Assembly (NCBI GenBank): GCA_030524705.1
Contig: JAUNGD010000005.1
Location: 1 to 64,000 of the forward strand
Reading direction: 5' to 3'
DNA from: Lachnospiraceae bacterium
GTDB lineage: Bacteria; Bacillota; Clostridia; Lachnospirales; Lachnospiraceae
Length of the DNA: 64,000 nucleotides
Positions 8,308 through 16,907 of this stretch are shown here, piece by piece; the first letter of the stretch is position 1; the number at the start of each line of letters is the position of its first letter. Both the position numbers and the translations under genes were made by a program. The notes below the pieces were generated by a model, which had not been told where the DNA came from, did not search any database, and saw nothing but the letters and a program-made list of their open reading frames with translations.

Positions 8308-9375
8308 ATGAAAAAGAAGATATACCTTGTGAAGCGGACGCAAATTGCCCTGACCGCGCTGTTCATACTGGCTGCGGTCATGGATCTCGTAGTGTGGCTG
8401 AGAGCCGGGGAGGACACTGTTTTGCATATGGCGGCCATCTGCAGTGCCGTCTTGCTGGCCGCCGCCGCGTATTATGTTTTATTTGAAATCCTGCGGCCGT
8501 ATATCCAGCTGAAAAAAATGTACCGGCTGCTGGCAGACGGGTATTTTATGGAGAAGCTGTACGAATACGGGATTCAGTTTGACGGTCAGGTGGAGATGGC
8601 TCAGAAGAAGCTTATGGAGAGAATGAGCGAGAGCGATATTCTGTCGCTGTCCAAGAAACAGGCGGAATACCTGGCTCTGCAGAATCAGATCAATCCCCAC
8701 TTTTTGTATAACATCCTGGAGGGGATTCGAAGCGAGGCGCTGTTGGCGGGGATGGACAGCGTGGCAGAGATGACGGAGGCGCTGGCCACCTTTTTCCGGT
8801 ATACGATTTCGAAGGTGGATCATCTCGTTACCCTAGAGGATGAGCTAGCAAATATCGAGAACTATTATGTGATCCAGCAGTACCGTTTCGGGGACAGGCT
8901 GAGCCTGTCCATCGAATATGAGGATGACGATGAAATGGAAGCGCTGAGCTGCCTGATCCCGAAGCTGACGCTGCAGCCGATCGTAGAAAATTCGATCTAT
9001 CACGGGCTGGAGGAGAAAATCGGAAAGGGACATCTGAGGATTCGGATTGCCCTTACCCGGCAGCGGCTTCTGATTACAATATCGGACGACGGCGTCGGTA
9101 TGGCGCCTGATATGCTGGATAAGCTGAACCGCAAGATGACAACGGCTTTGATGGAGGATCTGAAGACAAATTCGGAAAAACGGGGCGGGATCGCGGTCAT
9201 TAACGTCAACAACCGCATCAAGCTGCTGTTCGGAGAGGAATACGGACTTTACTTTTACAGTACGCCGGGGCTGGGAACGGACGTGGAGATCACGCTTCCG
9301 GTAAGGACCCGGGGACAGGAGAGGGAAGAGCATGAGAGAAGAAGTGCTTCGGATGGAGCACGTAACGACGGATGA
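8308..9375 (+). CDS. YesM-type sensor histidine kinase
   Basis: A 355-residue membrane sensor kinase of the His_kinase/HATPase class. Two N-terminal transmembrane segments (about residues 12-32 and 40-60) enclose a very short external loop, so there is no large sensor domain. The phospho-acceptor His131 lies in QNQINPHFLYNILEGIR; the N box is LQPIVENSIYHGLE and the G box SDDGVGM. With so little extracellular sequence it probably senses through a partner, possibly the adjacent binding protein or the degenerate ABC protein whose gene overlaps its last 44 bases. Confidence 0.92.
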   Translation: MKKKIYLVKRTQIALTALFILAAVMDLVVWLRAGEDTVLHMAAICSAVLLAAAAYYVLFEILRPYIQLKKMYRLLADGYFMEKLYEYGIQFDGQVEMAQKKLMERMSESDILSLSKKQAEYLALQNQINPHFLYNILEGIRSEALLAGMDSVAEMTEALATFFRYTISKVDHLVTLEDELANIENYYVIQQYRFGDRLSLSIEYEDDDEMEALSCLIPKLTLQPIVENSIYHGLEEKIGKGHLRIRIALTRQRLLITISDDGVGMAPDMLDKLNRKMTTALMEDLKTNSEKRGGIAVINVNNRIKLLFGEEYGLYFYSTPGLGTDVEITLPVRTRGQEREEHERRSASDGARNDG

Positions 9376-10831
9376 TTTTGAAATCACAAATCTCGACAAC
9401 ATGTCGATGCATATTTTTAAGGGCGAGATCGCCGGGCTTCTTCCGATTGACGAGCAGGGCAGGAAAAAGCTTCTGGAAGTGCTTTGCAGCAACGCTCCCC
9501 TCCAATACGGAAGGGTCTACCTGGAAAATGATCTGGTCAACAGCTATCTGAAAAGCGGACAGAGGGCGAACCGGGTGTATGTAATTTCCAGACAAAATCG
9601 GCTGATCCAGGATTTAAGCGTCTGTGACAATATCTTTGTGATGCGCCGGGGCTTCCGGCAGTATGTTGTGAACAAGAAGATACTTTACAGCGAGGCAAAA
9701 CGGATCCTGGATCAGCTTCAGATGAATATTGACCCGGGAGCTCCGGCGGATACCCTGACGGACTATGAACGGGTAGTTATAGAGCTTATAGAGGCTGTAG
9801 TGCAGCGCTCCAGCCTGATTGTTATTGACGAGATTGGTACGACGCTGGGAACCCAGGAGCTCATCAGGCTCCGGGAACTATTCAGATATTATGCAGGTCA
9901 GGGTTTTTCTTTTTTATATATCGGCAATCATCATGAAGAGGTGCTTCCCATGTGCGACCGTACCATGTTGATGAAGGGCGGCAGGATCGTGCATATTGTG
10001 CAGGGGGAGGATATTACCGATGAAGAAATTCTGAAGGTGGCAGGGTCTGCGCGTTTTCCAGAGCTGTATCTGCAAAGAGAAGGGGTTCTGCCGGCGGAGG
10101 AGGAAGAAAAAAAGAATGTGCAGGATCAGACGGCGGCTTTGGAATTCCGGGATATAACGACAGAATACCTGGAGCATCTGAGCTTTTCCGTGTGGCCAGG
10201 AGAATGTATCGTGCTTCTGGACCGGGGGATGTCCCCGGATGATGAGATATTAAATATCGTTTCCGGAGACAGTGCAAAATGGAAAGGGGAGATTATCTGC
10301 GGCGGAAAAAAGCTGAAGCCCGGCCAGCGGAAATTTCTTGATGAGTCCATTGCCATAATTGAAGAATATGCCCACAAATCAATGATTTTTCCGGATCTGT
10401 CTTTTATGGACAATCTGTGTATTTTAATGGATCGGAAGGTGAAGGGATTCTGGATGCAGGATAAGATCCGTAAAAGCATCAGAAAGGAATATGCGGACGT
10501 ATTCGGCGGTAACCTGGATGTGATGGACATGCGGAAGGTCTCCAAAATGGCAAAATATACGCTGGTGTATTACCGGTATTATATGCTCCGGCCCAGGGTG
10601 GTTTTTTGTGTTCAGCCCTTTGCCGGCGCGGATCTTTATCTGCGGGAGCATATCCTGGATCTGATTCAGGCACTGAAGAAGCGGGGAATTGCGGTGATCA
10701 TACTGACCACTGGCTCTACGGACGCTTCCTTTGCTGCGGACCGTCTGATCATGCTGGAGCATGGCAGGCTGGTTCGGGAATTCCAGAAGGAAGAATTTAA
10801 ATATTTGTGGGAGAATCTTTACAAGAACTAA
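9332..10831 (+). CDS. Degenerate tandem ABC protein, probably regulatory
   Basis: 499 residues with the two-cassette layout of RbsA/MglA sugar ATPases, but the catalytic motifs are lost. The first Walker A reads LLPIDEQGRKKLL with no GK[ST]; the first signature is LTDYERVVIELI in place of the usual LSVAQQQ-type motif; the first Walker B (LIVIDEIGTTLG) is partly kept. In the second half, Walker A is replaced by VLLDRGMSPDDE and Walker B by VVFCVQPFAGAD. It is therefore unlikely to hydrolyse ATP. The gene overlaps the kinase gene by 44 bases and is separated by a terminator from the intact transporter operon, which suggests a signalling role within the two-component system. Confidence 0.7.
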   Translation: MREEVLRMEHVTTDDFEITNLDNMSMHIFKGEIAGLLPIDEQGRKKLLEVLCSNAPLQYGRVYLENDLVNSYLKSGQRANRVYVISRQNRLIQDLSVCDNIFVMRRGFRQYVVNKKILYSEAKRILDQLQMNIDPGAPADTLTDYERVVIELIEAVVQRSSLIVIDEIGTTLGTQELIRLRELFRYYAGQGFSFLYIGNHHEEVLPMCDRTMLMKGGRIVHIVQGEDITDEEILKVAGSARFPELYLQREGVLPAEEEEKKNVQDQTAALEFRDITTEYLEHLSFSVWPGECIVLLDRGMSPDDEILNIVSGDSAKWKGEIICGGKKLKPGQRKFLDESIAIIEEYAHKSMIFPDLSFMDNLCILMDRKVKGFWMQDKIRKSIRKEYADVFGGNLDVMDMRKVSKMAKYTLVYYRYYMLRPRVVFCVQPFAGADLYLREHILDLIQALKKRGIAVIILTTGSTDASFAADRLIMLEHGRLVREFQKEEFKYLWENLYKN

Positions 10832-10857
10832 TGATTGTCCCCTAAAATCAAACGAAG

Positions 10858-10895
10858 CACCCCTGTTTTTGAAAAAACGGGGGTGTTATATTTTA
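10858..10895 (+). terminator. Intrinsic terminator after the degenerate ABC gene
   Basis: CACCCC-T-GTTTTT pairs with AAAAAC-G-GGGGTG around a short loop, followed by a T-rich tract. It separates the regulatory genes from the transporter operon. Confidence 0.8.
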
Positions 10896-10948
10896 TATAT
10901 GCGAAGCAAGGCTGCGAAGGCGGCTGTAAATAAGGAAAGGTAGGGAAT

Positions 10949-12451
10949 ATGGGAGAATATATTGTTGAATTAAAAGATGTGACAAAAGCATTCCCAGGTG
11001 TACTGGCCCTTGACAAAGTACAGTTCAACCTTAAAAGCGGTGAAGTAATGGCGCTTTTGGGAGAGAACGGTGCAGGAAAATCGACCCTGATGAAAATTTT
11101 AAGCGGCGTATATACTAGAGACAGCGGTGAGATGAGGATCTTCGGAAAAGAGGTTGGAGATATGAATCCGAAGCTGGCTCAGGAAATGGGCGTAGCCATC
11201 ATCCATCAGGAGCTGAATATGTGTCAGCATCTGACGGTAGCTCAGAATATGTTTCTCGGACGGGAGATCATGAAGGGGCGTCAGGTGGATAATAAGGCAA
11301 TGAATGCCGAGGCGAAAAAGATTCTGGACGAATTGAACATCGACCTTGACCCCGAGACGGTGGTGGGGGATCTTCCGGTATCGAAGCAGCAGATGGTAGA
11401 GATCGCAAAGGCATTGTCTACAAAAGCGAAAATTCTGATCATGGACGAGCCGACATCGGCGCTGACCTCAAAGGAGATCGACGATCTGTTTGTGATCATC
11501 CGCAAGCTGAAGGCGGACGGAAAGGGAATCGTATATATTTCCCATCGTCTGGAGGAGCTGCAGCACATCGTTGACCGTGTGACCATCATGAGGGACGGCA
11601 AATACATACTGACAAATGATTTTTCGGCGATGACGATGGAAGAGATCATTGCAAATATGGTAGGCCGGGAGATCAAGGAGAAATTTCCGCGGATTTCCTG
11701 CAGCAAGGGAAAGAAGATCCTGGAGATTAAAAACCTGAACGCCGGACGCATGGTCCGGGATGTCAATTTTGAGTTATATGAGGGCGAGATCGTAGGTTTT
11801 GCAGGACTTATGGGAGCGGGACGTACTGAAACGACAAGAGCGATTTTCGGAGTTGACCAGAAGGATTCGGGCCAGATTATTCTGGATGGTAAGGAAGTAA
11901 AGATTACGTGCCCGATGGACGCCATCAAGGCAGGAATCGTACTGGCGCCGGAGGACAGAAAAAAGGACGGACTCTGTACGAAGCTGAGCATCCGGGACAA
12001 TATTGCGCTTCCGAATCTTGACATCCTCTGTGATAAGCTGGGCGTAGTAAACCGCAAAAAAGAGAAAGAGATGTCAGATAAGGCTGCTTCTGATCTGAAG
12101 ATCAAGCTTCCCAACGACCAGGTGGATGCAGGCTCTCTCTCCGGCGGTAATCAGCAGAAGGTTGTAGTCGGAAAATGGCTGGCGAGAAATTCCAGGGTGG
12201 TGATTTTCGATGAGCCGACCCGTGGAATCGACGTTGCGGCAAAGGTAGAGATCTACAATCTGATGAACCAGCTCAAGGCCCAGGGCATTGGAGTTATGTT
12301 CGTATCCTCTGAGATGCCGGAGGTTATGGGAATCAGCGATCGTATTATTGTTATGTGCGATGGCAGGATCACCGGTGAACTGATGAGAGAAGATGCGACA
12401 CAGGATCAGATCCTGACGTATGCGACAAGGTTTGAGAGCAAGCTCGGATGA
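10949..12451 (+). CDS. Sugar ABC transporter ATPase (RbsA/MglA type)
   Basis: A 500-residue double-cassette ATPase for a monosaccharide importer. Cassette one is complete: Walker A GENGAGKSTL near 37-46, signature LPVSKQQMVEIAKAL, Walker B ILIMDEPTSAL. Cassette two has the typical variant Walker A (GLMGAGRTE), LSGGNQQKV and VVIFDEPTRGIDV. The start follows GGAAAGGTAGGGAAT. It leads the operon with a permease and a binding protein, so it energises uptake of a pentose or hexose. The exact sugar cannot be read; D-lyxose isomerase downstream makes lyxose or a related sugar possible. Confidence 0.93.
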   Translation: MGEYIVELKDVTKAFPGVLALDKVQFNLKSGEVMALLGENGAGKSTLMKILSGVYTRDSGEMRIFGKEVGDMNPKLAQEMGVAIIHQELNMCQHLTVAQNMFLGREIMKGRQVDNKAMNAEAKKILDELNIDLDPETVVGDLPVSKQQMVEIAKALSTKAKILIMDEPTSALTSKEIDDLFVIIRKLKADGKGIVYISHRLEELQHIVDRVTIMRDGKYILTNDFSAMTMEEIIANMVGREIKEKFPRISCSKGKKILEIKNLNAGRMVRDVNFELYEGEIVGFAGLMGAGRTETTRAIFGVDQKDSGQIILDGKEVKITCPMDAIKAGIVLAPEDRKKDGLCTKLSIRDNIALPNLDILCDKLGVVNRKKEKEMSDKAASDLKIKLPNDQVDAGSLSGGNQQKVVVGKWLARNSRVVIFDEPTRGIDVAAKVEIYNLMNQLKAQGIGVMFVSSEMPEVMGISDRIIVMCDGRITGELMREDATQDQILTYATRFESKLG

Positions 12452-12491
12452 CCGCAGGGATAAACTAGAAAATTTTTCGGAGGGAAATATT

Positions 12492-13493
12492 GTGGAAAAA
12501 GAAAAGCAAAGCGCATTAAAAAAATTTTTGGCAATCCGGGGAATGGGGCAGGTAGTGACGGTTACCGTCGGCCTGATCGTGCTGTGTATCGTATTCGGTA
12601 TCATGAATCCAAACTTTTTCTCCAGCCGTAATATTGGCAATCTGCTTCGTCAGATCGCGCCAATCCTGATCGTGGGTATCGGACAGTCCTACGTACTGAT
12701 CACAGGAAACATCGACCTTTCCATCGGATCTGTATTGGGTATGAGCTGCATGATCTCTGCAACGCTGATGACTAAGGGAATGAATCCCTGGGTGGCAGTT
12801 ATCCTTACGGTTATCATCTGTATCCTGACAGGCGTTTTGAACGGACTGCTGGTAGCACAGTGCAAGCTGCCGCCGTTTATTGCAACCCTTGGTACGATGA
12901 CCGTAGCCCGCGGCGTGGCTCAGTTTGTAAATGGAAACTACAACACAGATGCAATCGGTGAAGAGGCTGAGTTCTTCCGGGACGTATTTTATTACGGTAA
13001 GACCGCCGGCATTTTCAATCCGGTGTGGATCGCATTGATTCTGTTTCTGGTGTTCAACTTCCTGCTTTCCCGTACGAGAACGGGACGCCATACATACGCC
13101 ATCGGCAGCAACATCGACGCAGCAAAGCTTTCCGGCGTCAACGTTGTGGCGACAACGGTAAAGGTATACGTTGTCAGTGCATTCTGTTCCTGCATCGCAG
13201 GTCTGATCACCTGTGCAACCGCAGGTATGGGTACTATGGATGCAGGTAACTCTTACGAGATGTATGCGGTAGCGGCTTCCGTTATCGGCGGCGTATCTAC
13301 ACTGGGCGGCCAGGGCCTCCTGATCGGTACCGTGATCGGCGCAGCTATCTGGGGCGTGCTCCAGAACGGCCTTCAGTTTGCCGGGGCTCCCGTGGTCATC
13401 AGAAATATCGTGATCGGTATTATCGTAGTCGTATCGGTACTTCTCGATGTCATCATCCGTACCGGAGCACCGAGAAAGAAGAAAGTGAAATAA
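12492..13493 (+). CDS. Sugar ABC transporter permease (RbsC type)
   Basis: A 333-residue BPD_transp_2 permease with about ten hydrophobic segments and the family motif ITGNIDLSIGSVLG near residue 75. The EAA-like loop ending TGRHTYAIGSNIDAAKLSG contacts the ATPase. GTG at 12492 is preferred because GGAGGG lies just upstream, while the in-frame ATG at 12420 lies inside the ATPase gene and has no site. It forms the membrane channel of the importer with the genes on either side. Confidence 0.92.
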   Translation: MEKEKQSALKKFLAIRGMGQVVTVTVGLIVLCIVFGIMNPNFFSSRNIGNLLRQIAPILIVGIGQSYVLITGNIDLSIGSVLGMSCMISATLMTKGMNPWVAVILTVIICILTGVLNGLLVAQCKLPPFIATLGTMTVARGVAQFVNGNYNTDAIGEEAEFFRDVFYYGKTAGIFNPVWIALILFLVFNFLLSRTRTGRHTYAIGSNIDAAKLSGVNVVATTVKVYVVSAFCSCIAGLITCATAGMGTMDAGNSYEMYAVAASVIGGVSTLGGQGLLIGTVIGAAIWGVLQNGLQFAGAPVVIRNIVIGIIVVVSVLLDVIIRTGAPRKKKVK

Positions 13494-13578
13494 GAAAGCG
13501 GCAGGAGCCAGCACAGTTAAGATATTGGGGCGTGAAGCTTTAATATAGAAAAAAATTTTTTAAGGGAGGTTTCTAATT

Positions 13579-14496
13579 ATGAAACGTAAATTAATCGCAG
13601 GTTTACTCGCAACAGCAATGGTTAGCAGCATGGTAGTAGGAACAGCAGCATTTGCAGATGAAGACATCAGTGTTATTCTGATCACAATGGATAGTACAGA
13701 CCAGCACTGGGTATCTGTTGACGGCGGCGCACAGAAAGCAGCTGAGGAGCTTGGTGTTACATATCAGTGGATGGCTCCGGACAAGAAGGATGACGCACAG
13801 CAGATTGAGCGTGTAAACAATGCAATCGCAGCAGGCGCAGACGCTATCATGATCGCAGCAAACGGCCCGGATGCAGTTACAGCATCTTTGAAGGAGGCTG
13901 AGGCTGAGGGCATCAAGATCGTATACGTTGACTCTCCGGCAAATCTGGAAGCAGAGGCTACCTTCTCAACAGATAACGAGGCTGCTGGTAAGACGGCAGG
14001 CGAAGAGATGCTGAAGGAGCTGGATGCTCAGGGCATCACAGAAGGAAAGATCGGTATTGTCAATGTAAACGCTTCTACCGATTCCGCACTGAAGCGTGAA
14101 GCTGGTTTCCGTTCTGCATTTGAAGGAACAGACTTCGAACTGCTTGAGACACAGTATGGCGAAGGCGACGCAGCAAAATCTCAGGACATCGCTGACAACT
14201 ACATCACAGAAGGCGTAGTAGCTATTTTCGGAACAAACGAAGGCGGTACAGTTGGTGTCGGCAACGCAATCAAGGGCAACGGCGGCGGAATCATCGGCGT
14301 TGGTTTCGATAAGTCTGACGCGATCCTTTCTCTGATCAAAGACGGTTCTCTTCTGTGCGCTATGGCTCAGAATCCGGACGTTATGGGATATGAAGGCCTG
14401 AAAGCAGCAGTTGCAGCAGTTAAGGGCGAAGAAATCGCTGAGACAAACGTGGATACCGGCGTATCTGTTCTGACAGCAGAGTCTCTTGCAGAGTAA
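13579..14496 (+). CDS. Sugar-binding protein (RbsB type) without lipobox
   Basis: A 305-residue Peripla_BP_4 solute-binding protein. A signal peptide (charged MKRK, hydrophobic core, AFA before DEDI) is followed by the two-lobed fold, with GADAIMIAANGPDAV and GVVAIFGTNEGGTVGVG as ligand-side segments. There is no cysteine after the signal sequence, so it lacks the lipoprotein anchor expected of a Gram-positive binding protein and would be cleaved and released or held in the wall. GGGAGG precedes the ATG. The operon terminator follows 45 bases downstream. Confidence 0.92.
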   Translation: MKRKLIAGLLATAMVSSMVVGTAAFADEDISVILITMDSTDQHWVSVDGGAQKAAEELGVTYQWMAPDKKDDAQQIERVNNAIAAGADAIMIAANGPDAVTASLKEAEAEGIKIVYVDSPANLEAEATFSTDNEAAGKTAGEEMLKELDAQGITEGKIGIVNVNASTDSALKREAGFRSAFEGTDFELLETQYGEGDAAKSQDIADNYITEGVVAIFGTNEGGTVGVGNAIKGNGGGIIGVGFDKSDAILSLIKDGSLLCAMAQNPDVMGYEGLKAAVAAVKGEEIAETNVDTGVSVLTAESLAE

Positions 14497-14540
14497 TACG
14501 GAGCGGTAGTAGTTTGGAATAATAATTCAAGCATGTAATC

Positions 14541-14581
14541 TGCCGGGGGTGCTGCATAGTAGCGGCAGCCCCGGCATTTTT
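14541..14581 (+). terminator. Intrinsic terminator after the binding-protein gene
   Basis: A 15-bp stem with one mismatch (TGCCGGGGGTGCTGC with GCGGCAGCCCCGGCA) followed by TTTTT. It limits the rbsACB-like transcript; the esterase gene starts 22 bases on. Confidence 0.92.
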
Positions 14582-14602
14582 GCGCAAAAGCGGGAGGGGA
14601 CA

Positions 14603-15682
14603 ATGGACTATAGGGAAATGATTGAGCGGCTGCGGAATGGAGCGGAGGATTCCTGTAAAGATGGAGTACGTTATGTTGTAAAACCAATACCGGACCGGAT
14701 CGGAGACGGAATACTGGATCCCCGTCTTCTGGAAGCCGCCAAAGGCGGAGTAGGAATCAGCTATCCGAAGGACAACCGAAACGTGACAGAGCAGGAGCTG
14801 AAAATTATACGGCAGGAAATCGGCGCGCCGAACCGGGAGGTAACAAAGGGAGCGCTGTCGGAACAGAATTATGAGATTTTGAAGGAAGACGGAAGTAAGA
14901 TCGTTTTTCGGCGATATGAGGCAGAGAAAAAAGAAAAGCTTCCGGTTCTGATCTATATTCATGGCGGTGGATTTATCGGAGGAGAACTGGAAATGTGTGA
15001 AAATCTCTGCCGGGATATTGCGAGAAGCGCTCCTGCGGCCGTATTTTCGGTAGAATACCGGCTCTGCCCGGAGTTTCAATATCCATTTGCAGTGAATGAC
15101 TGTTTTGATGCGGTGGATTATATTCTGGAGCATTTGGGAGAATGGGGGCTTGAGGAAAGCGCTGTATCTATTGCAGGAGACAGCGCAGGAGGCAATCTGG
15201 CACTATGCTGCAGTATGCGTGAAAAATATAACCGCACGAACCGGATCAGGCAGCAGATTCTTCTTTATCCTGCTATTAATATCGGTAAATATGAATTTGA
15301 CGATTTTCACTGGCGGGAGGATTTTTACACCTGGAGCAGTGATGCGGAAGAAAGAGAGATTCAGGGAAAGCTGGCCAGGGATGTGGGGATTTTTGACGAC
15401 CTGATGGCCGAAACGTATGCGGGCGGAATCGGGAGAACGAAGGATATTTATGTGTGTCCGATCCTGAACACGGACTGGTCAGATATGCCGGAGACGGTTC
15501 TGGTTCTTGGAGAATATGATTACCTGAGCCAGGAGGGAATCTATCTTGCCGGAAAGCTGGCCCAGGCTCAGAATACGGTGAGTGTATACTGGTATAAGGG
15601 AATGTGCCATGCGTTTGGAGAGCATTTGGGGGATTTTCCCCAGGCCGAAGACATGATGCGTGTAATGGCAGAAAAAGTGTAA
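14603..15682 (+). CDS. Alpha/beta hydrolase, HSL-type esterase
   Basis: A 359-residue hormone-sensitive-lipase-type esterase. The oxyanion-hole motif IHGGGFIGG precedes the nucleophile motif AGDSAGGN; the acid is likely in LGEYDYLSQ and the catalytic His in GMCHAFGEH. No signal peptide is seen, so it is cytoplasmic and acts on a small ester, perhaps an acylated sugar taken up by the neighbouring importer. ATG at 14603 follows GGGAGGGGA; the longer frame from 14549 overlaps the terminator stem and is rejected. Confidence 0.88.
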   Translation: MDYREMIERLRNGAEDSCKDGVRYVVKPIPDRIGDGILDPRLLEAAKGGVGISYPKDNRNVTEQELKIIRQEIGAPNREVTKGALSEQNYEILKEDGSKIVFRRYEAEKKEKLPVLIYIHGGGFIGGELEMCENLCRDIARSAPAAVFSVEYRLCPEFQYPFAVNDCFDAVDYILEHLGEWGLEESAVSIAGDSAGGNLALCCSMREKYNRTNRIRQQILLYPAINIGKYEFDDFHWREDFYTWSSDAEEREIQGKLARDVGIFDDLMAETYAGGIGRTKDIYVCPILNTDWSDMPETVLVLGEYDYLSQEGIYLAGKLAQAQNTVSVYWYKGMCHAFGEHLGDFPQAEDMMRVMAEKV

Positions 15683-15689
15683 CGACAAA

Positions 15690-15718
15690 TTGACGCTGTA
15701 TACCTCTGATGGTATAAT
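15690..15718 (+). promoter_or_regulatory. Near-consensus sigma-A promoter for the ferredoxin-isomerase genes
   Basis: TTGACG, exactly 17 bases, then TATAAT, 31 bases before the ferredoxin ATG. It starts a new transcription unit covering at least the ferredoxin and lyxose isomerase genes. Confidence 0.88.
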
Positions 15719-15748
15719 CAAAGGTACTAAGAACATGGAGGTATACAT

Positions 15749-16138
15749 ATGAAAAAATTAGTAGTAACTGACAAAACGGCCTGTAAGGCATGCCTGAGCT
15801 GTGTAATTGCATGTTCCGAGGCTTTCTACAAAGAATTTGATCCGGCAAAATCCTGCATCCAGATCGTATCTAAGACAGGAGATGACGCAACAGTAAAGGC
15901 TTGTATTCAGTGCGGAAAATGTGCAAGAAACTGTGAAGCCGGAGCGATCACGCAGAATGCAAAGGGCGTTTACATGGTGAATAAAAAGCTGTGTACCGGC
16001 TGCGGAAAGTGTGTAGAAGTCTGTCCGATGGGCGTCATGGTGAAAGCGGAGACTTCGCCGGTGGCGTCCAAGTGCATTGCATGCGGTATCTGCGCAAAAG
16101 CATGTCCTATGGGCATCCTGGAAGTACAGGAGAAATAA
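15749..16138 (+). CDS. Polyferredoxin with four 4Fe-4S motifs
   Basis: A 129-residue iron-sulfur protein with four cysteine clusters: CKACLSCVIAC, CIQCGKCARNC, CTGCGKCVEVC and CIACGICAKAC. The arrangement is like CooF/HycB electron-transfer subunits. No large catalytic partner lies next to it; it sits between an esterase and a sugar isomerase under its own strong promoter. It may supply electrons to an enzyme encoded elsewhere. The start has GGAGG upstream. Confidence 0.88.
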   Translation: MKKLVVTDKTACKACLSCVIACSEAFYKEFDPAKSCIQIVSKTGDDATVKACIQCGKCARNCEAGAITQNAKGVYMVNKKLCTGCGKCVEVCPMGVMVKAETSPVASKCIACGICAKACPMGILEVQEK

Positions 16139-16155
16139 CCAAGGGGGAAAAGATA

Positions 16156-16839
16156 ATGAAACGATCTGAAGTAAATGCATGTATTAAATACATGGAAAAT
16201 TTGATCAAGGAGCATGGATTTGAGCTTCCGCCGTTCTGCAGCTGGACGCCGGAGGACTGGAAGACAAAGGGCCATGAATATGATGAGATCCGTGACAATA
16301 TGCTGGGATGGGATATTACAGATTACGGTCTCGGCGACTGGGAGAAGGTGGGATTTGCCCTTATTACCATCAGAAATGGCAATCAGCACAATCCGAAATA
16401 CAAAAAGGTATACGCTGAAAAGCTTTTGATGCTCAAGGAGACACAGCATTCACCGCTGCATTTCCACTGGACAAAGAGCGAGGATATTATCAACCGCGGA
16501 GGCGGTACTCTGATTATCCATGTATGGAACGACGACGGAAACGGCGGACTGGCTGATACGGATGTTCTGGTTAACTCTGACGGCCGTTCTTACTATGTAC
16601 CGGCAGGTACCGGCGTGGAACTGACGCCGGGGGAGAGTATTACTCTTTGGCCCCACCAGTATCATGACTTTGACATCAAGAAGGGTACCGGAGATGTCCT
16701 GATCGGTGAAGTATCCATGTGCAACGACGACAATACAGACAACCGCTTTTATGAGGAAATGGGACGTTTCCCGAAGATCGAAGAGGATGAGCCGCCGTAC
16801 CGTCTGCTTTGCAACGAGTATCCGGCAGCAAAAGACTGA
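16156..16839 (+). CDS. D-lyxose ketol-isomerase
   Basis: A 227-residue cupin-fold isomerase of the D-lyxose/D-mannose isomerase (YdaE) family, interconverting D-lyxose and D-xylulose. Metal ligands are visible in SPLHFHWTKSEDI and in LWPHQYHDF. The usual family length is about 225. ATG at 16156 follows AAGGGGGAAA and lies 17 bases after the ferredoxin stop, so the genes are co-transcribed. Together with the importer and LacX-type epimerase it argues for pentose catabolism in this locus. Confidence 0.85.
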   Translation: MKRSEVNACIKYMENLIKEHGFELPPFCSWTPEDWKTKGHEYDEIRDNMLGWDITDYGLGDWEKVGFALITIRNGNQHNPKYKKVYAEKLLMLKETQHSPLHFHWTKSEDIINRGGGTLIIHVWNDDGNGGLADTDVLVNSDGRSYYVPAGTGVELTPGESITLWPHQYHDFDIKKGTGDVLIGEVSMCNDDNTDNRFYEEMGRFPKIEEDEPPYRLLCNEYPAAKD

Positions 16840-16856
16840 TAAAAGAACTGTAGATG

Positions 16857-16880
16857 ACAGGGTGGCTTTGGCTGCCCTGT
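16857..16880 (+). other. Hairpin between lyxose isomerase and epimerase genes
   Basis: ACAGGGTGGC-TTTG-GCTGCCCTGT forms a 10-base-arm hairpin with one mismatch and one G-U pair, followed only by TTG. It may be a weak attenuator or a 3'-end stabiliser; it is not a full terminator. Confidence 0.4.
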
Positions 16881-16907
16881 TTGATGATTGACAGAAAGGA
16901 AATGAAA

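Noticed and set aside
12516-13514. 332-codon frame antisense to the sugar permease gene
   Set aside because: No recognisable motif; His/Asp/Cys-rich composition typical of the reverse of a permease gene.
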